Source: Streptomyces mobaraensis (lineage in GTDB: Bacteria; Actinomycetota; Actinomycetes; Streptomycetales; Streptomycetaceae). From it: a stretch of DNA of 64,000 bases. The position numbers were made by a program, and so were the translations under genes. This document shows, one piece after another, positions 44,632 to 57,812 of this stretch. Positions within the stretch are counted from its first letter, which is position 1. Each line of letters starts with the position of its first letter. The DNA is taken from contig NZ_CP083590.1 of assembly GCF_020099395.1 (NCBI RefSeq), positions 7,378,001 through 7,442,000 on the forward strand, given 5' to 3'. The notes below the pieces were generated by a model. It was given only the letters and a program-made list of their open reading frames with translations, had not been told where the DNA came from and did no database searches.

Positions 44632-47600
44632 TCAGATACGGGCGGGCGGCTCCGGCGCCGGGACGCACGCCGCGTTGACGGCCTCGGCGACCGCCGTCAC
44701 GTGCGGCGCCCGGACGATCCCGTAGTGCGTGGTGTCCAGGCACCGCGCCTCCGCCAGCAGCGGCAACCGCCCTGCCCACAACCGCCGTTGCTCCTGGGCC
44801 GGAACTCGGGACGGCAGCCCGGACTCCGCCCGGTCCGCGAGCCACAGCCGCACCGGCGTGCCGGGCAGCGGCGGCGGCTCGTGGGCCGCCATGCCGGCCA
44901 GGTTGGCGCGGCAGCAGCGCGCCAGCCGCTCGGCGTACGCCCGGGCCTCCGGACCCGCCGGGGCACCGGAGCCGGCCTCGGCCAGCTCCCGGGCGAACAG
45001 CCGCTCCAACTGCCCCTCGTCGTAGCCGAGTACGTCCTTCCCGGCGCCGGGCGGCGGCGGGTCGAGCAGGTACAGCTCCGCGACCGGCCCGTCGGCCGCC
45101 TCCGCCCCGGCCGCCATCGCCTGGGCCACCCACGCCCCGAACGACCAGCCGGCCAGCCGCCAGCGCCAGGCGTCCCGGGGGAAGCGCCGGCGCAGGGCCG
45201 CGAGGTAGCGGTCCGCGCGCTCGGCGACCGTCCAGTCCGGGGCCTCCGCGCCGCGCAGGCCCGGGTCGCTGATCAGACAGACCGTCAGCCGGGGATCGAG
45301 GGCCGACACCAGCTCGCGGTACGCCTGGACGTCGCCGCCGACCGGATGGACGAGGCACAGCACGTCGCCGCCCGCACCCTCCTGCCAGACGTCCAGCGGC
45401 ACCTCGTCGGAGGGGGCACCGGAAGCGCCGGTGGCCGCCGCGAGGTGCGCCAGCACCTCCGTCAGGCTCACCCGGTGGCTCAGCCGCGACAGTTCGAGCT
45501 CGACGCCGTACTCGTCCTCGACCGTGCTGATGAGGTCGAGGAGGGTGAGCGAGTCGGCGCCGTGGTCGTAGAGCGACGCCTCCGGGTTGAGCTCGTCCAC
45601 TCCCAGGGAGCGGCACAGCCACTCCGCGAGCCGCTCGGCGGCGGCCGGGGCCACCGTCGCCTCGGGCGCCGCCGGCCGGTCCCCGCCCGGCGGCGGCGCG
45701 TAGAAGACGCGCGCTTCCTCGGGATCCGTGGTGGACACCAGGAGCTGGGGCAGCCGCAGCCGCAGGGCGTCGGCGAACAGCCGCTGACCCTCCTTCACCG
45801 TCAGCCCCACCGCCAAATGCGCCTGGTGGCGGGCGTCGGCGTGCAGGGCGCCCAGCGCCATGCCGGTCTCGCTCCACACGTCCCAGTCGACGCCGATCCG
45901 CAGCGTGCTCCCGTCCCCCTGGTACCGGGCGAACCCGTCCAGCAGGCCGTTGGCGGCGGCGTAGTCGAACTGGCCGACGCCGCCGAACTGCGCCGCCATC
46001 GACGAGCAGTAGACGGCGAACGCGGGCCGGTCGCGCTCGATCAGCCGCTCCACCAGGAGCGCGCCGCGCAGCTTGGCCGCCGACGCCCGGCGCGCCGCCT
46101 CCGCGTCACGCCGGACCAGCAGGCCGCCCGCGGCCACGCCCGCCGCGTGCACCACGCCGTCGACACGGGTGGTGATCCGGTCGAGCACCGCCTCCAGTGC
46201 CGCCGTCGCGAGGTCCGCCTCCAGCAGATCGACGCGGTCGGCCCAGGGCGCCAGCTCCTCCGGCAGCTCCGCGCGGCGGGCCAGCAGCACGACCCGGCAG
46301 TCGGCGTGCTCCAGCAGCCAGGCGGCGACGCTGCGGCCGATGCCGCCCGTCCCGCCGAGCACCAGGTACGTCCCCGGGCCCACCGGCCGCGCCGGCGCCG
46401 CCACCGGGGCGGGCGCGGGCACCGGCAGCAGCGCCTGCCGCCACCAATAGCCCTGCCGCAGCGCCAGCCGGCGCGGCAGCTCCACGGCTGTGTCCGTCTC
46501 GTCCGCCGCGTCCGCCTCGGCCAGCAGCGCGGGCAGCGCCGCCCAGTCGGCCGGGGCGCGGCCCGGCAGGTCCAGCCAGCGGCCGTCGACGCCGCACTCC
46601 TGCGGCACGACCTCCGCCGCGCCCGCCAGCAGGCCGAGTTCGGGCCGGGTGACCGGGCCCTCGACGGGCTGGGCGCCGTACGACAGCCACCACGGGCGCA
46701 GCCGCGTCCCGGCGGGCAGCTCGGCGGCGGCCCGGAGCAGCGCGGCGGGCGTGTCGAGACAGGCCCACCGGGCGCGGTCCAGCGACTCCTCGCCGACGGG
46801 GCCTTCGACGGCGAGCGGCAGCGCGTGCAGCCAGTCGACCGTCTCCGCCCCGGAGGCACCGAGCGCGTCGAACACCAGCCGCAGCGACGCCGGGTCGGCC
46901 GGGTCGGCCTCGTACCGGTCCGCGCCCACGCGGGCGAAGGCCGCCGCGGCCCGGACGTGCGCCACCCGCTCGTACGCCGCCTCGAACGGGCGCAGCGTGC
47001 CGTCCGGGAGGGGGCCGTCCGTCAGGACGACGAGGGTGCCGGCGACGCGGGACGCCGGGTCCGCCGCCGCGTGGTGCCGCCGCACCCAGTGCGGCTGGCG
47101 CAGCCACTCCGCCTCCGGCAGGCGTTCGGGCCAGGAGGGCTCCGGTGCGGGGGCCGTCTCCTGTGCGGGGGCGGCCCGTTCGACCTCGTAGCGGGCCAGG
47201 TCGAAGGCGGGCGGCGGGAAGTCCCAGGGCGCCTGCGCCGGGCCCGCCGGCCAGCGGACGTCCGTACCGGCCCGCCAGGCGGCGGCCAGTTCCCCGGCCG
47301 TCCGGCCCACGGCGTCGACGGCCGTGCCGTCCGCCGTCACGGCCGTGCCGCCGGTCACCGTCCGCAGCCAGGCCACCGCCTCCGCCGCGTCGGCGCACAC
47401 CGCCGCCGCCCGCCACCGGTGGGCCGGCCGCCCGGCCTGGAGGTGCCGCAGCACCCGCCCGTACGCCTCCGGGCGCGCCTCCAGGTAGTCGGCGATCCGG
47501 GCCGCGTCGGCGCGCAGCCCGGCCTCGCTGCCGCTGGACAGCGGCAGGACGGGCACGGCCGGCCCGGCCGCGTCGCGGGCGGCCGGTTCGACGGCCTCCA

Positions 47601-50600
47601 GGACGACGTGGGTGTTGGTGCCGCCGATGCCGAAGCTGCTCACCGCCGCGACCCGCGGCCGGTCCGCGGGCCAGGGCTCCGCCGCCGTCGGGATCCTGAA
47701 CGGCAGCCGCTCGTCGGCGATCTGCGGGTTGAGCCGCCGGAAGCCGACGGTCGGCGGGACGATCCCGTGGTGCACGGCGAGCGCCGCCCGGACGAGACCG
47801 ACGACGCCCGCCGCGGCCCCCAGGTGGCCCAGCTGGCTCTTCACCGACGACAGCGCGCACCGGCCCGGCTCCGCCAGGCCGTACGCCTGCCGCAGCGCGC
47901 CCACCTCTATGGGGTCGCCGAGCCGGGTGCCGGTGCCGTGCGCCTCGACGTAGCCGAGGTCGGCGGCGGTCCGGCCGCTGCGCCGCAGCGCGGTACGGAT
48001 CACCTCGCGCTGCCCGGCGAGCGACGGCGCGCTGTAACTCATCTTGTCCGCGCCGTCGTTGTTGACGGCCGAGCCGGTCACCACGGCGTACACGGTGTCA
48101 CCGTCCCGCCGGGCCAGCCGCAGCGGCTTGAGCACCACCACGCCGACACCGCTCGCGCCGACCGTCCCGGCCGCGTCGTCGCTGAAGGGGCGGCAGTGCC
48201 CGTCGGGGGAGAAGATGTGCTGCGACTGGTAGCGGTAGCCGCCGGTGAGCGTCGGGTCGACGAGGACACCGCCGGCCAGCATCACCTCCGCGTCCCCCTG
48301 GCGCAGCAGCCCGGCGGCGACGTGCACCGCGAGCAGCGAACTGGAGCACGCCGCCTGCACGGTGAACGCCGGGCCGGTCAGCCCCAGGTGGTAGGCGACC
48401 TTGGTGGTCAGGAAGTCCTTGTCGTGGTGCTGGGCCAGCCGGAACGCGTCCGGCAGCGCGGCCGGGTCGGCGTCCCGCAGCAGGGTCTGGAAGTAGGTGT
48501 TCTCCCCGCAGCCGGCGACGATGCCGGTGCGCCGCGCTCCCGTGTCGCCGGTGATCCCGGCGTGGGCCAGCGCCTGTACCGACGCCATCAGCAGATGGCG
48601 CTGCTGCGGGTCCATCAGCCGGGCCTCCTGGCGGCTGATGCCGAAGTGCTCCGGGTCGAAGTCCAGCGGGCCCGACAACTGGCTGCGCGCGCCCACGAGT
48701 CCGTCGGCCGCCTCGAAGGTCTCGATGCCGCGCCGGCCCTCGCGGACCAGGTCCCAGAAGGCGGCCAGGTCGTCCGCGCCGGGCAGCCGGACGGCCATGC
48801 CGACGACGGCGATCGGCTCGTCGGCGGCGGGACGGTCCTCCGCGACGGCGGGAGAGCCCGGCGCCGCGTCCCCCGCGACGGCGGGAGAGTCCGGCGCCCC
48901 GTCCGCCTCCAGGAAGCGGGCCAGCCGCCGGACGGAGACGTGCTCGAACAGGTCGGGGATCGAGAACCGCAGCCCAGGCTCGCCGGTGCAGCGCAGGTGG
49001 AAGCGCATCAGGTCGAGGCTGGACGCCCCGGCGTCGAAGAAGCGCTCGTCCGGGCCGACCGGACGGCCCAGCACCTCCTCCAGCAGCCGCGAGATCCGCG
49101 CCTCCAGCGGCGTCGGCGCCGGCCCGGAGGCACGTCCCGGGCGCAGGTCCGTCCCCGGCGCCGCCAGGGCCCGGCGGCGGTCCAGCTTGCCGCTGGGCGT
49201 CAGCGGCAGCGCCTCCACGACGCGGAAGCGGTCCACCCGCACGTGCGCGGGCAGCAGCCCGGCCAGATGCCTCGTCAGGTCGTCGGCGGCCGGCGGCTCG
49301 CCGTGGCACTGGAGGGACGCCACCAGGCGCCCGCCGTCCTGCGCCACGACCGCGTTGACGACGGCCGGGTGGCGCAGCAGCGCCGCCTCCACCTGCCCCA
49401 GCTCCAGCCGGTGACCGCTCAGCTTCACCTGCTGGTCCTCGCGGCCCAGGTAGTGCAGCAGCCCCCGCCGGTCGAAGGCCGCCCGGTCGCCGCTGCGGTA
49501 GAACAGCCCCTCCCCGGGGACCTCGGTGAACCGGGCGGCGTTGAGGTCGTCGTCGCCCAGGTAGCAGGGCGCGGCCATCGGGCCGCCGATCAGCAGGCTG
49601 CCCGGGCAGCCCGGCGGCACCGGCTCGCCCGCCGCGTCCACCACCCGCAGCACCGCGCCCGCCACCGGGCGGCCGATCGCCGGGCGGGACGGCCAGCCGG
49701 CCGGGTCGCCGTCCAGGCACAGCCCGCTGACGACGTGCGTCTCGGTCGGCCCGTAGTGGTTGAACAGCCGGGCGCCCGGCAGTCCAGCGAACCAGCTGCG
49801 GATGGCGTCGGTGCACAGCAACTGCTCGCCCGCCGTGACCACTTCGCGCAGCCGGGACGGGAAGCGGCCCAGCCGCACCCCGTGCTCGGCGAGCAACTGG
49901 AGGGCCACGTAAGGGAGGAAGAGGCGCTCGACGCCGGCCGTCTCCAACTGCTCCAGCAGCGCGGGCGCGTCGCGCCGCCAGCCGGGCCGGACCAGGTGCA
50001 GCCGGCCGCCGCCGGTGAGGGTGGTGAAGATCTCCTGGAACGACACGTCGAACGACAGCATCGAGAACTGCTGGGTGACCGCGGACCCCGCGAGCCCGCC
50101 GTCCGTCTCCTGCCAGCACAGCAGGTTGCACAGCGTCGCGTCGGGCACCTGGACACCCTTGGGGCGGCCCGTGGAGCCGGAGGTGAAGAGGGTGTACAGC
50201 GGGCGAGTGCCCGGGTTCTCCGGGAGGTCCGTGCCGTCCGGGGCCGCCGACAGCACCACCGGGTGGCGCGGCAGCCCCTCCGGGGCGATGGCGTCGAGCG
50301 CGGGGGCGCCGCCCGGCGGGACCAGTACGCACAGCGGCGCCGCCTGGTCCAGCACCTGCCGGAGCAACTCGGGCGGGTACGCCGGGTCCAGCGGGACGGC
50401 GGTCACCCCGAGCCGGGCCAGCGCGAGGAGCGCCACCACGTGCTCGGCCGACGGCTCCAGGTACAGGGCGACGCTCGCCGGACGGTAGGCGGGCGGCAGT
50501 GGGTGCCGGTCCCTGATCTCGAGGGCCAACCCCTCAGCGTACGCCGCGAGTTCGGCGTAGCGGATCTCCCGTCCCTCCGGCGTCACCACCGCCGTCGCCT

Positions 50601-53600
50601 CCGGGGTGCGGCGCACCTGGCGGGCGAAGCCCTCGGCCACCGTGGCGAACGCCGGCTCGGCCGCCGGGCCCCGGCCGGGCTCCGGCAGGGCGCGCCGGTA
50701 GCCGGCCACCAGCTCGGCCGGGGTCGTGTCGCCGCCCTCGGCGAGCGCGTCCAGGCCCCGCCGGAACAGGCCGTCCATGGCGGCGACCTCGTCGGCCGTG
50801 AAGTGGTCGGCCGCGTACTCCCACAGACAGTCCAGGCCGTCGCGGCGCTCCACGACGGACAGCGTCATCGGGCACTTGGCGTCCGCGGGCGCCGGCCACA
50901 GCGGACGGGCCGTGACGCCCGGCAGGGACAGCGCGGAGAAGTCCGTGTTCTCCAGGACGAACAGGAAGTCGAAGGGCGGCCCGTCCGGGCTGGCCGGCCG
51001 GTCGGCCAGGACGTCGGCGAACGCCACGTCCTGCCGCTCCAGCACTTCCCGCACCAGCCCGCCCTGGCGCAGCAGTTGACCGCGCAGACTCTCGCGCGGC
51101 GCCACCTCGACGGGCAGCGGCACGGTGTTGGCGAACATGCCGACGCTGTCCGCGAACTCCCGCACCGGCCGGTTGGCCACCGGGCCCGCCAGCCGCGGCC
51201 GGGTCCGGCCCGCCACCCCGTACAGGCTCCACGCGTACACGCCCAGCAGCAGCTGGAAGCGGGTGAGCCCCAGGTCGGCGCAGAGCCGGTCGAGTACCGC
51301 GCGCCGCTCGCCGTCGAGCGTGGTGCGCAGCAGCCGCCCCGGCTCCGCCGGCCGGGGGAGGGACGGCAGGGCCGGTTCCGCCTCCTCGACGCCGTCCAGG
51401 CGTGCGCGCAGCGCGGCCCGCTGCTCGGCGTAGCCGGGCGTAGCGAACCAGGCGGCCTGCCACCCGGCGAAGTCCAGCGGCGTGGGCACGGCGGCCGGCT
51501 CCTCGGGCTCCGCGCCGGACACCAGGGCCGCGTACGCCGCGGACACCTCCTCGAACAGCACGTTCAGCGACCAGCCGTCGATCGCGATGTGGTGCAGCCG
51601 CAGCAGCAGCGTCCCGCCGCCGTCGCCGTCCGGAAGCCAGCGGGTGTGGAACATCTCGGGCCGGGCCAGGTCGAACGGCGCGGTGAGGAAACGGCGTTGC
51701 GCCTCGTCCCCGGTGTCCGTGCCGGTCACCCACGGGTCGTAGGGCGCGCCGACCTCCTGCCGCAGGCCCTCGGCCGCGGGGACGAAGGCCGTACGCAGCG
51801 CGGGATGGCGGGCCACCAGCCGGCGCAGCGCCTCGCGGAGCGCGCCGGTGTCCACGGCGCCGTCCAGCCGGAAGGCCATGCCGACGTGGTACGCGCGGGA
51901 GTCCGGGTCCCGCTGCTGGAGCAGCCACAGCCGCTGCTGCTCCGAGGTCGCGGGCGCGGTGAGGGCGTTCGTCGGCGCGGGCACCGGCGGGTACGCGGCC
52001 GGGGCGCCGTCGCGCAGGGCGGCGAGGGCGGCGGCCAGGGACGCGAAGTCACCCTCGACCACGGCCGCGCGCGGCGGCTCACAGCCCCAGCGGCGGCGCG
52101 CCTCGAAGCGCAGCCGCAGCGCCTTGAGCGAGTCGCCGCCACTGGCGATCCAGCGGTCGCCCGGCCGCAGGCCGGTGACACCCAGCACGTCCTCGGCCAG
52201 GTCCAGCACCTCGCGCTGCCACGCCGTCACCTCGTCGGCGCCGACCGCGCGTTCGGGGCGCCACGGCTCCTCGGCGCCCGCGAGCAGCGCGGCCTCGTCG
52301 ACCTTGCCGTTGGCGTTCCGCGGCAGGGCCGCCACCCGGTAGAGGTGGTGCGGGCGCATGTACGGCGGCAGGGCCGCGGACAGATGGCGGTCGAACTCCT
52401 CGTACGCCAGCCCCTCGTCCGGCACCACGAACGCCAGCAGCTCCAGCACCCCGGCCGCGTCGGGCCGGGCGCACACATGGGCGCGGCGGACGGACGGATG
52501 GGCGGTGATCCGCTGCTCCAGCTCGCCGGGCTCGATGCGGAAGCCCCGCACCTTCACCTGCCGGTCCGCGCGCCCGACGTAGGTGACGAGCCCGTCGTCG
52601 TCCAGCCGGACGAGGTCGCCGGTGCGGTAGTACCGCTCCCGGCCGCCGTCGTGCCACGGCAGGCGGACGAACGCGCGGGCGGTCTCCTCGGGACGGTTGC
52701 GGTAACCGGCTGCCAACCCCTCGCCGGAGAGCAGGAGTTCGGCCAGCTCGCCCGGGGCGGCCGGGCGGTCGTCGGCCACGGCCAGCGTGCCGGTGCCCGG
52801 CAGCGGGCGGCCGATCGGCACCGCGTCGCCGTCGAAGTCGCGCGGGATCGGGTGGATCAGCGCGAACGTCGCGCACTCCGTCGGCCCGTACACGTTGTAG
52901 AGCGTCGTGGCGCTGCCGGGGTTGGCGCGGTACCAGTCGCGGATGACGCGCGGGGTGAGCTTCTCACCGCCGATCAGCACCTCGCCGATCCCGGAGAAGC
53001 AGTCGGGGACGGTGTCGGCCACGGCGTTGAACAGGGCCGTGGTGACGAACAGGGTGTCGACCCGGGCGTCGCGCAGCGCGGCGTCCAGCAGCTCGGGCGA
53101 CTGCGCCGTCGCGTCGTCGATCACCACGCAGCAGCCGCCGGTCAGCAGCGGCACCCACACCTCGAAGCTCAGCGCGTCGAACGCCGGGTTGGCCAGCCAG
53201 GCGTGCCGCTTCGGGCCGCCGGGCCGCAGCCAGCCCGGCCGGGCCAGCCGCAGGATCCCGGCGTCCGGCACCTCCACGCCCTTGGGGAGGCCGGTGGTGC
53301 CCGAGGTGTAGAAGACGAACGCCGTGCCGGACGGGTCGGCCGCCGGCTCGTCCGGCTGCTCGTCATCCATCGCCGGGCCGGCTTCCAGGGCCGCCGCCTC
53401 CAGCGGGGTGACGCCCTCGCCCGCGCCGGCGGGCGGCGTCCCGTCATGCACCACGACGGTGGCGCCCGAGTCGGCGAGGATGTGCCGCTGCCGGCCGGCC
53501 GGGCTCTGCGCGTCCAGCGGGACCACCACCGCGCCCAGCCGCAGCACGCCCAGCATCACCCGGACCAGTCGCGCCGAGCGCGGCAGCGCCACGGCCACCG

Positions 53601-53772
53601 CCTGCCCCGGCCGCACCCCGTGGGCGCGCAGGGCGCGGGCGACGGCGGCGGAACCGGCGTCGAGCGCGGCGTAGTCGAGGATGTGGTCGCCCTCCACCAC
53701 GGCGGGGGCGGACGGGGTGCGGCGGGCCCGGTCGAGGACGCTCCGGGCCAGGCCGAGGGGGATGTTCGTCAT
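44632..53772 (-). CDS. Hybrid NRPS/PKS, A-T-C-A-T-KS-KR-ACP-TE (AT-less PKS module)
   Basis: 3046 residues; ATG overlaps the upstream NRPS stop (ATGA). It opens directly with A1 ([12 protein letters not shown]), so it can load its own first residue; A1 code reads about DAFFLGVTF(K), Val/Ile-like. T1 GGDSLKAL about residue 545; C with HHIAIDG about 726; A2 ([12 protein letters not shown] about 1194) reads DVQFVAHVV(K), a proline code; T2 GASSLDLM about 1580. KS about 1640-2060 has the active Cys (QAACSSSLL), VEAHGTGT and [11 protein letters not shown]. No AT motif follows; a KR ([31 protein letters not shown]) about 2467-2610, ACP GADSL about 2737, TE GWSFGA about 2875. The logic Val-Pro-malonyl-ketoreduction matches a detoxinine core. 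The extender unit must be loaded in trans. Confidence 0.9.
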   Translation of the reverse strand: MTNIPLGLARSVLDRARRTPSAPAVVEGDHILDYAALDAGSAAVARALRAHGVRPGQAVAVALPRSARLVRVMLGVLRLGAVVVPLDAQSPAGRQRHILADSGATVVVHDGTPPAGAGEGVTPLEAAALEAGPAMDDEQPDEPAADPSGTAFVFYTSGTTGLPKGVEVPDAGILRLARPGWLRPGGPKRHAWLANPAFDALSFEVWVPLLTGGCCVVIDDATAQSPELLDAALRDARVDTLFVTTALFNAVADTVPDCFSGIGEVLIGGEKLTPRVIRDWYRANPGSATTLYNVYGPTECATFALIHPIPRDFDGDAVPIGRPLPGTGTLAVADDRPAAPGELAELLLSGEGLAAGYRNRPEETARAFVRLPWHDGGRERYYRTGDLVRLDDDGLVTYVGRADRQVKVRGFRIEPGELEQRITAHPSVRRAHVCARPDAAGVLELLAFVVPDEGLAYEEFDRHLSAALPPYMRPHHLYRVAALPRNANGKVDEAALLAGAEEPWRPERAVGADEVTAWQREVLDLAEDVLGVTGLRPGDRWIASGGDSLKALRLRFEARRRWGCEPPRAAVVEGDFASLAAALAALRDGAPAAYPPVPAPTNALTAPATSEQQRLWLLQQRDPDSRAYHVGMAFRLDGAVDTGALREALRRLVARHPALRTAFVPAAEGLRQEVGAPYDPWVTGTDTGDEAQRRFLTAPFDLARPEMFHTRWLPDGDGGGTLLLRLHHIAIDGWSLNVLFEEVSAAYAALVSGAEPEEPAAVPTPLDFAGWQAAWFATPGYAEQRAALRARLDGVEEAEPALPSLPRPAEPGRLLRTTLDGERRAVLDRLCADLGLTRFQLLLGVYAWSLYGVAGRTRPRLAGPVANRPVREFADSVGMFANTVPLPVEVAPRESLRGQLLRQGGLVREVLERQDVAFADVLADRPASPDGPPFDFLFVLENTDFSALSLPGVTARPLWPAPADAKCPMTLSVVERRDGLDCLWEYAADHFTADEVAAMDGLFRRGLDALAEGGDTTPAELVAGYRRALPEPGRGPAAEPAFATVAEGFARQVRRTPEATAVVTPEGREIRYAELAAYAEGLALEIRDRHPLPPAYRPASVALYLEPSAEHVVALLALARLGVTAVPLDPAYPPELLRQVLDQAAPLCVLVPPGGAPALDAIAPEGLPRHPVVLSAAPDGTDLPENPGTRPLYTLFTSGSTGRPKGVQVPDATLCNLLCWQETDGGLAGSAVTQQFSMLSFDVSFQEIFTTLTGGGRLHLVRPGWRRDAPALLEQLETAGVERLFLPYVALQLLAEHGVRLGRFPSRLREVVTAGEQLLCTDAIRSWFAGLPGARLFNHYGPTETHVVSGLCLDGDPAGWPSRPAIGRPVAGAVLRVVDAAGEPVPPGCPGSLLIGGPMAAPCYLGDDDLNAARFTEVPGEGLFYRSGDRAAFDRRGLLHYLGREDQQVKLSGHRLELGQVEAALLRHPAVVNAVVAQDGGRLVASLQCHGEPPAADDLTRHLAGLLPAHVRVDRFRVVEALPLTPSGKLDRRRALAAPGTDLRPGRASGPAPTPLEARISRLLEEVLGRPVGPDERFFDAGASSLDLMRFHLRCTGEPGLRFSIPDLFEHVSVRRLARFLEADGAPDSPAVAGDAAPGSPAVAEDRPAADEPIAVVGMAVRLPGADDLAAFWDLVREGRRGIETFEAADGLVGARSQLSGPLDFDPEHFGISRQEARLMDPQQRHLLMASVQALAHAGITGDTGARRTGIVAGCGENTYFQTLLRDADPAALPDAFRLAQHHDKDFLTTKVAYHLGLTGPAFTVQAACSSSLLAVHVAAGLLRQGDAEVMLAGGVLVDPTLTGGYRYQSQHIFSPDGHCRPFSDDAAGTVGASGVGVVVLKPLRLARRDGDTVYAVVTGSAVNNDGADKMSYSAPSLAGQREVIRTALRRSGRTAADLGYVEAHGTGTRLGDPIEVGALRQAYGLAEPGRCALSSVKSQLGHLGAAAGVVGLVRAALAVHHGIVPPTVGFRRLNPQIADERLPFRIPTAAEPWPADRPRVAAVSSFGIGGTNTHVVLEAVEPAARDAAGPAVPVLPLSSGSEAGLRADAARIADYLEARPEAYGRVLRHLQAGRPAHRWRAAAVCADAAEAVAWLRTVTGGTAVTADGTAVDAVGRTAGELAAAWRAGTDVRWPAGPAQAPWDFPPPAFDLARYEVERAAPAQETAPAPEPSWPERLPEAEWLRQPHWVRRHHAAADPASRVAGTLVVLTDGPLPDGTLRPFEAAYERVAHVRAAAAFARVGADRYEADPADPASLRLVFDALGASGAETVDWLHALPLAVEGPVGEESLDRARWACLDTPAALLRAAAELPAGTRLRPWWLSYGAQPVEGPVTRPELGLLAGAAEVVPQECGVDGRWLDLPGRAPADWAALPALLAEADAADETDTAVELPRRLALRQGYWWRQALLPVPAPAPVAAPARPVGPGTYLVLGGTGGIGRSVAAWLLEHADCRVVLLARRAELPEELAPWADRVDLLEADLATAALEAVLDRITTRVDGVVHAAGVAAGGLLVRRDAEAARRASAAKLRGALLVERLIERDRPAFAVYCSSMAAQFGGVGQFDYAAANGLLDGFARYQGDGSTLRIGVDWDVWSETGMALGALHADARHQAHLAVGLTVKEGQRLFADALRLRLPQLLVSTTDPEEARVFYAPPPGGDRPAAPEATVAPAAAERLAEWLCRSLGVDELNPEASLYDHGADSLTLLDLISTVEDEYGVELELSRLSHRVSLTEVLAHLAAATGASGAPSDEVPLDVWQEGAGGDVLCLVHPVGGDVQAYRELVSALDPRLTVCLISDPGLRGAEAPDWTVAERADRYLAALRRRFPRDAWRWRLAGWSFGAWVAQAMAAGAEAADGPVAELYLLDPPPPGAGKDVLGYDEGQLERLFARELAEAGSGAPAGPEARAYAERLARCCRANLAGMAAHEPPPLPGTPVRLWLADRAESGLPSRVPAQEQRRLWAGRLPLLAEARCLDTTHYGIVRAPHVTAVAEAVNAACVPAPEPPARI

Positions 53773-56700
53773 CGTGTCTCCTGCGCCGGGGCGGTACGGG
53801 GGGTGGGGACGGCGGCGGGGGACGCCGGGAGGCGGGACAGCTCGGCCTCGATCAGCGCGGCCACGCGGGTCACGCCGCCGCCCTCCAGCACGTCCCAGTG
53901 GCCGCACGCGAGCGGCTCGACGGTCAGGTCCGCGCCGGTCCGACGGGTCCAGAACTCCCGCTGGCGGGCCAGCTGTCCGGGCGCCACCCGGTCGTCCTCC
54001 GGGCCCTCGGCCTGGAGCAGCACCGTGCGGGCGGCCGTCGGCGGGACCTCGTAGTCGCGCGTCGTCAGCCGGCTGTGGTTGTAGACCTGGAAGTACCGCT
54101 CGATCTGCTCGTCGTCGATGCCCGGGTACATCCCGTTGAAGCGGACGAGCTTGTCGCGGAACTCGGCGAGCTCCACCGGCTCGATCGCGGCCCGCTCGGC
54201 GGGGTCGTCGGTGCCGTGGGTGTCCAGCAGCACGACGCTCACCTCCGTGCGGCCGGCCGCCGCCAGCCTGCGGCCCATCTCGTGGGCGATCAGGCCGCCG
54301 TACGACAGCCCGGTGAGCACCAGCGGCCCCTCGGGCAGCGGCTCGATCAGCCGCAGGTACTCCTCCGCCATCGCCTCGACGGTGGGCAGGAACGATTCGC
54401 CCTCGTTGAGGCCCGGTGCCTGGACGCCGGTCACGCCGACCTCGTCCGGCAGCAGCCCGGCAAGCGGCAGGTAGCAGAAGGCCGTACCGCCGGCCGGGTG
54501 AACGCAGACCACCCGCGCCGCACCGGCCCCCGCGCGGAACTCGATCAGGCTCCCGGGGCGGCGCCCCGCTGCGCCCTCGCGGAGCAGGCCGCCCAGCGCC
54601 TCGATCGTCGGGTGCAGCAGGACGTCCCGCACCTGGAGCGTCACGCCGAACGCCTCGCGGACCGCGTGCGCCAGCTTGATGGCGGAGATCGACGTGCCGC
54701 CGAGGGCGAAGAAGTCGTCCCGGACGCCGATGTCCTGGTGCAGCAGGACACTCCGCCATATCTGATACAGCGTCAGTTCGATGTCGTCGCGCGGGCTCGC
54801 CTGGTTGACCGCGGCCGGGCCGCGCGACGCGGCCCGCTCCAGCACCGCCGCGCGGTCGAGCTTGCCGTTGGCCGTCAGCGGCAGCCGCGGGAACTCCACG
54901 AAGACCTGCGGGATCATGTAGTCCGGCAGCCGCCGGGCCAGCGCCGCCCGCCACTCCGCCGCCGGACGCGGCTCCGCGCCGTCCCGCCCCACGGCCGCCA
55001 CCAGGACGGGTCCGCCCCGCGCGGCGCGGTCCACCAGCACCGCCGCCTCGCCGACGCCCGGCTCGGCCCGCAGCGCGGCCTCCACCTCGCCCGGCTCGAT
55101 CCGGAACCCGCGCAGCTTCACCTGGTCGTCCCGGCGCCCCGCGTACTCCAGTTCGCCGTCCGACAGCCACCGGGCCAGGTCGCCGGTGCGGTACATCCGC
55201 CCGCCCGGTACGAACGGGTCGGCCACGAACCGCCCGGCTGTCGGCCCCGGACGGCCCAGATAGCCGCGGGCCAGGCCCGCCCCCGCCACGTACACCTCAC
55301 CCGGCACACCCGGCGGCACCGGCCGCAGCCGCTCGTCCAGCACGTACACCCGGGTGTTGGCGATGGGCCGGCCCACCGGGCTCTGCCGGTCCAGTGGCCG
55401 GGGCGTGAAGTACGCCGTGCTGTACACCGTCGTCTCCGTCGGCCCGTAGCCGTACAGCAGCCGCAGCCCCGGCAGGGCCTCGGTGAGACGGTGCAGCGTG
55501 CCCTCGGGCAGCGACTCCACTCCCGTCAGCAACTGCCGTAGCGCCAGCCCCTTCAGCCGCTCGCCGGGGGCCTCGTCGATCCACCGGACGAAGGCCGGCG
55601 GCAGGAACGCCTGCGCCACCCGGTGCTCCCGCATCCAGTCCAGCAGCGCCGCCGGGTCGAGGCGCACCTCGTCCGGGACCGGGCACAGCACGCCCCCGGT
55701 GGTCAGCGGCAGCAGCAGCTCCTGCTGGGCCACGTCGAAGCCGGTGCTCGCCCACTGCGACGCGGGCTCGCCGGGCAGCGCGCCGCAGCGTGCCACCCAG
55801 TGGTCCAGCAGGTTGAGGACGGCGCGGTGCGGCACCGCCACGCCCTTCGGACGGCCGGTCGAACCGGACGTGTAGATGACGTACGCCAGGTCGTCGGGGG
55901 AGACGGCGACGCCGGGCGCGTCCTCGCGGTCCGCCGCCACGGAGGCGAGCGCCGTCCAGCCTTCGGGCGGCGCCGGCTCACCGCTCAGCACCACGGCGGG
56001 ACCGGCGTCCTCCACCATGCCGGCCAGCCGCTCGTGCGGCAGGTCCGGGTCGAGCGGCAGACACGTCCCACCCGCCTTGAGGACGCCGAGGGCGCCCACC
56101 GCGAGCTCCGCCGACCGCCGGACGTGCAGCCCCACGACGTGGCCGCGCCGCACGCCCCGGGCGATCAGGGCGTGGGCCAGCCGGTTGGCGCGCCGGTCCA
56201 GCTCCGCGTAGGCGAGGCGGACGGTGCCGTCCACCACGGCCGGCGCGTCCGGGCGCGTCCTGGCCTGCTCCTCGAAACGCTCCACCAGCCCCGCCGGGGC
56301 GCCCGGCAGGGCGGTGGCGTTCCACTCCTCCAGTACCCGGCGGCGCTCCGGCCCGTCGAGCAGCGTCAGATCCGCCACCGGGCGCTCCGGGCCGTCCGCC
56401 ATCCACGCCAGCACCTGCCGCAGCCGGCCGACGTACCGCTCGGCCGTCACCTCGTCGAACAGCGCCTCGGCGTACCGCAGGCTGCCGGTCAGCCGGCCGT
56501 CCTTCTCCGCCGCCATCAGCGTCAGGTCGAAGGTGGCACCCGGCGCCGGGAGCGGCAGCGGCGTCACCTCGGTGCCCGTCAGGTCCAGCGCGCCGCCGTC
56601 CGTGTACTGCCACGCCAGCATGTTCTGGAACAGCGGGGTGTGCGCCGGGCTGCGCACCGGTTTCACCAGCTCCACCACGTGCTCGAACGGCAGGTCCTGG

Positions 56701-57812
56701 CGGCGGAGTCCGGCCCGCGCCACCGTCCGTACGCGGTCCAGCGCCTCGGCGACCGTCGGTGCACCGGACAGGTCGACGCGCAGCGCGAGGGTGTTGACGA
56801 AGAATCCGGCGACGTCCTCGACGTCGCCCCGCCGGCGGTTCGCGACGGGTATCCCGACGACGAGATCCCGCTGCCCGGACATCCGGGAAAGGAGCAGGGA
56901 CCAGCCGGTGAGCACGGTCATGAACAAACTGGCGCCCTGCCGCTCGCCGAGCGACTTCACCGCCGCCGTCAGTTCCGCGTCGAAAGCGAACCGTACCTCG
57001 GCGCCGCGGTAATCCTGTTCCGCCGGACGCGGCCGGTCCGTGGGGAGTTCCAGCAGCGGCGGCGCCCCGGTCAGGGATTCCGTCCAATAGGCGGCCTGCT
57101 CCGCGAACGTTCCGTCCTCCCACTCCCGCTTCTGCCGCACGGCGTAATCCGGGTATCCGGAGACGAGCGGGGGCAGCGGGTCGGGCGCACCGCGCAGGAA
57201 CGCGGTGTAAAGGGCGCCGAGTTCCCGCATCAGCAGGACTTCCGTCCACCCGTCGTAAATGGTGTGGTGGAAGGTCAGCAGCAGGTGGTGCCGGTCCTCG
57301 CCCAGGACGACCAGCCGGCCGCGCGCGAGCGGGCCGCGGGCCAGGTCGAAGGGGGCCGCGGCCTCCTCCCTCCGCAGTCGCTCCAGCCGCCGCTCCACCT
57401 CGGCGTCGGCGCCGACGGCCCGCGACAGGTCGTCCACGGACAGCGCGAACCCGGTGTCCGCCGGGTCGACCTGCTGGAACACCTCGCCGTCCACCGCCAA
57501 CAGGCGAGTCCGCAGGGCCTCGTGGCGTGCCGTCAGGGCGTCGAGCGCGCGGGCCAGGGCGGAGCGGTCGAGGGGGCCCCGCACGTCGAAGGCGAGCGGT
57601 ACGTGGTACGCCTCGCTCGCGCCCGGCAGTTGGGCCAGGAACCACAGCCGTCGCTGGGCGAACGACGCCGGGACGCGGTCCGGCGCGGCGGGGTCCCGGG
57701 CGAGGCCGGCCGACACGCCATCGGGGGCGGCGGGCGGCCCGCCGGCCGCCGCCTTCCGCGCCGCGTACGGCTGTTGGGGGAGAGGGGCGCTGGGGGTCTG
57801 CTGCGCGGGCAA
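53769..57812 (-). CDS. NRPS, C-A-T-TE
   Basis: 1347 residues from TTG 57812, backed by GAGGAGAAG 8 bases upstream; the family N-terminus needs most of this length. C domain has [17 protein letters not shown] and HHTIYDGW (about 182). A domain has [14 protein letters not shown] (about 644) and NGKLDR; its pocket reads about DVQFLGGVY(K), for which I know no match. T has [12 protein letters not shown] (about 1039). TE has [15 protein letters not shown] (about 1170) and GHWDVLEG with the probable His. With the downstream hybrid also ending in TE, the system has two thioesterases for four modules. It is the first gene of the operon and translationally coupled to the hybrid. Confidence 0.9.
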   Translation of the reverse strand: MPAQQTPSAPLPQQPYAARKAAAGGPPAAPDGVSAGLARDPAAPDRVPASFAQRRLWFLAQLPGASEAYHVPLAFDVRGPLDRSALARALDALTARHEALRTRLLAVDGEVFQQVDPADTGFALSVDDLSRAVGADAEVERRLERLRREEAAAPFDLARGPLARGRLVVLGEDRHHLLLTFHHTIYDGWTEVLLMRELGALYTAFLRGAPDPLPPLVSGYPDYAVRQKREWEDGTFAEQAAYWTESLTGAPPLLELPTDRPRPAEQDYRGAEVRFAFDAELTAAVKSLGERQGASLFMTVLTGWSLLLSRMSGQRDLVVGIPVANRRRGDVEDVAGFFVNTLALRVDLSGAPTVAEALDRVRTVARAGLRRQDLPFEHVVELVKPVRSPAHTPLFQNMLAWQYTDGGALDLTGTEVTPLPLPAPGATFDLTLMAAEKDGRLTGSLRYAEALFDEVTAERYVGRLRQVLAWMADGPERPVADLTLLDGPERRRVLEEWNATALPGAPAGLVERFEEQARTRPDAPAVVDGTVRLAYAELDRRANRLAHALIARGVRRGHVVGLHVRRSAELAVGALGVLKAGGTCLPLDPDLPHERLAGMVEDAGPAVVLSGEPAPPEGWTALASVAADREDAPGVAVSPDDLAYVIYTSGSTGRPKGVAVPHRAVLNLLDHWVARCGALPGEPASQWASTGFDVAQQELLLPLTTGGVLCPVPDEVRLDPAALLDWMREHRVAQAFLPPAFVRWIDEAPGERLKGLALRQLLTGVESLPEGTLHRLTEALPGLRLLYGYGPTETTVYSTAYFTPRPLDRQSPVGRPIANTRVYVLDERLRPVPPGVPGEVYVAGAGLARGYLGRPGPTAGRFVADPFVPGGRMYRTGDLARWLSDGELEYAGRRDDQVKLRGFRIEPGEVEAALRAEPGVGEAAVLVDRAARGGPVLVAAVGRDGAEPRPAAEWRAALARRLPDYMIPQVFVEFPRLPLTANGKLDRAAVLERAASRGPAAVNQASPRDDIELTLYQIWRSVLLHQDIGVRDDFFALGGTSISAIKLAHAVREAFGVTLQVRDVLLHPTIEALGGLLREGAAGRRPGSLIEFRAGAGAARVVCVHPAGGTAFCYLPLAGLLPDEVGVTGVQAPGLNEGESFLPTVEAMAEEYLRLIEPLPEGPLVLTGLSYGGLIAHEMGRRLAAAGRTEVSVVLLDTHGTDDPAERAAIEPVELAEFRDKLVRFNGMYPGIDDEQIERYFQVYNHSRLTTRDYEVPPTAARTVLLQAEGPEDDRVAPGQLARQREFWTRRTGADLTVEPLACGHWDVLEGGGVTRVAALIEAELSRLPASPAAVPTPRTAPAQETR

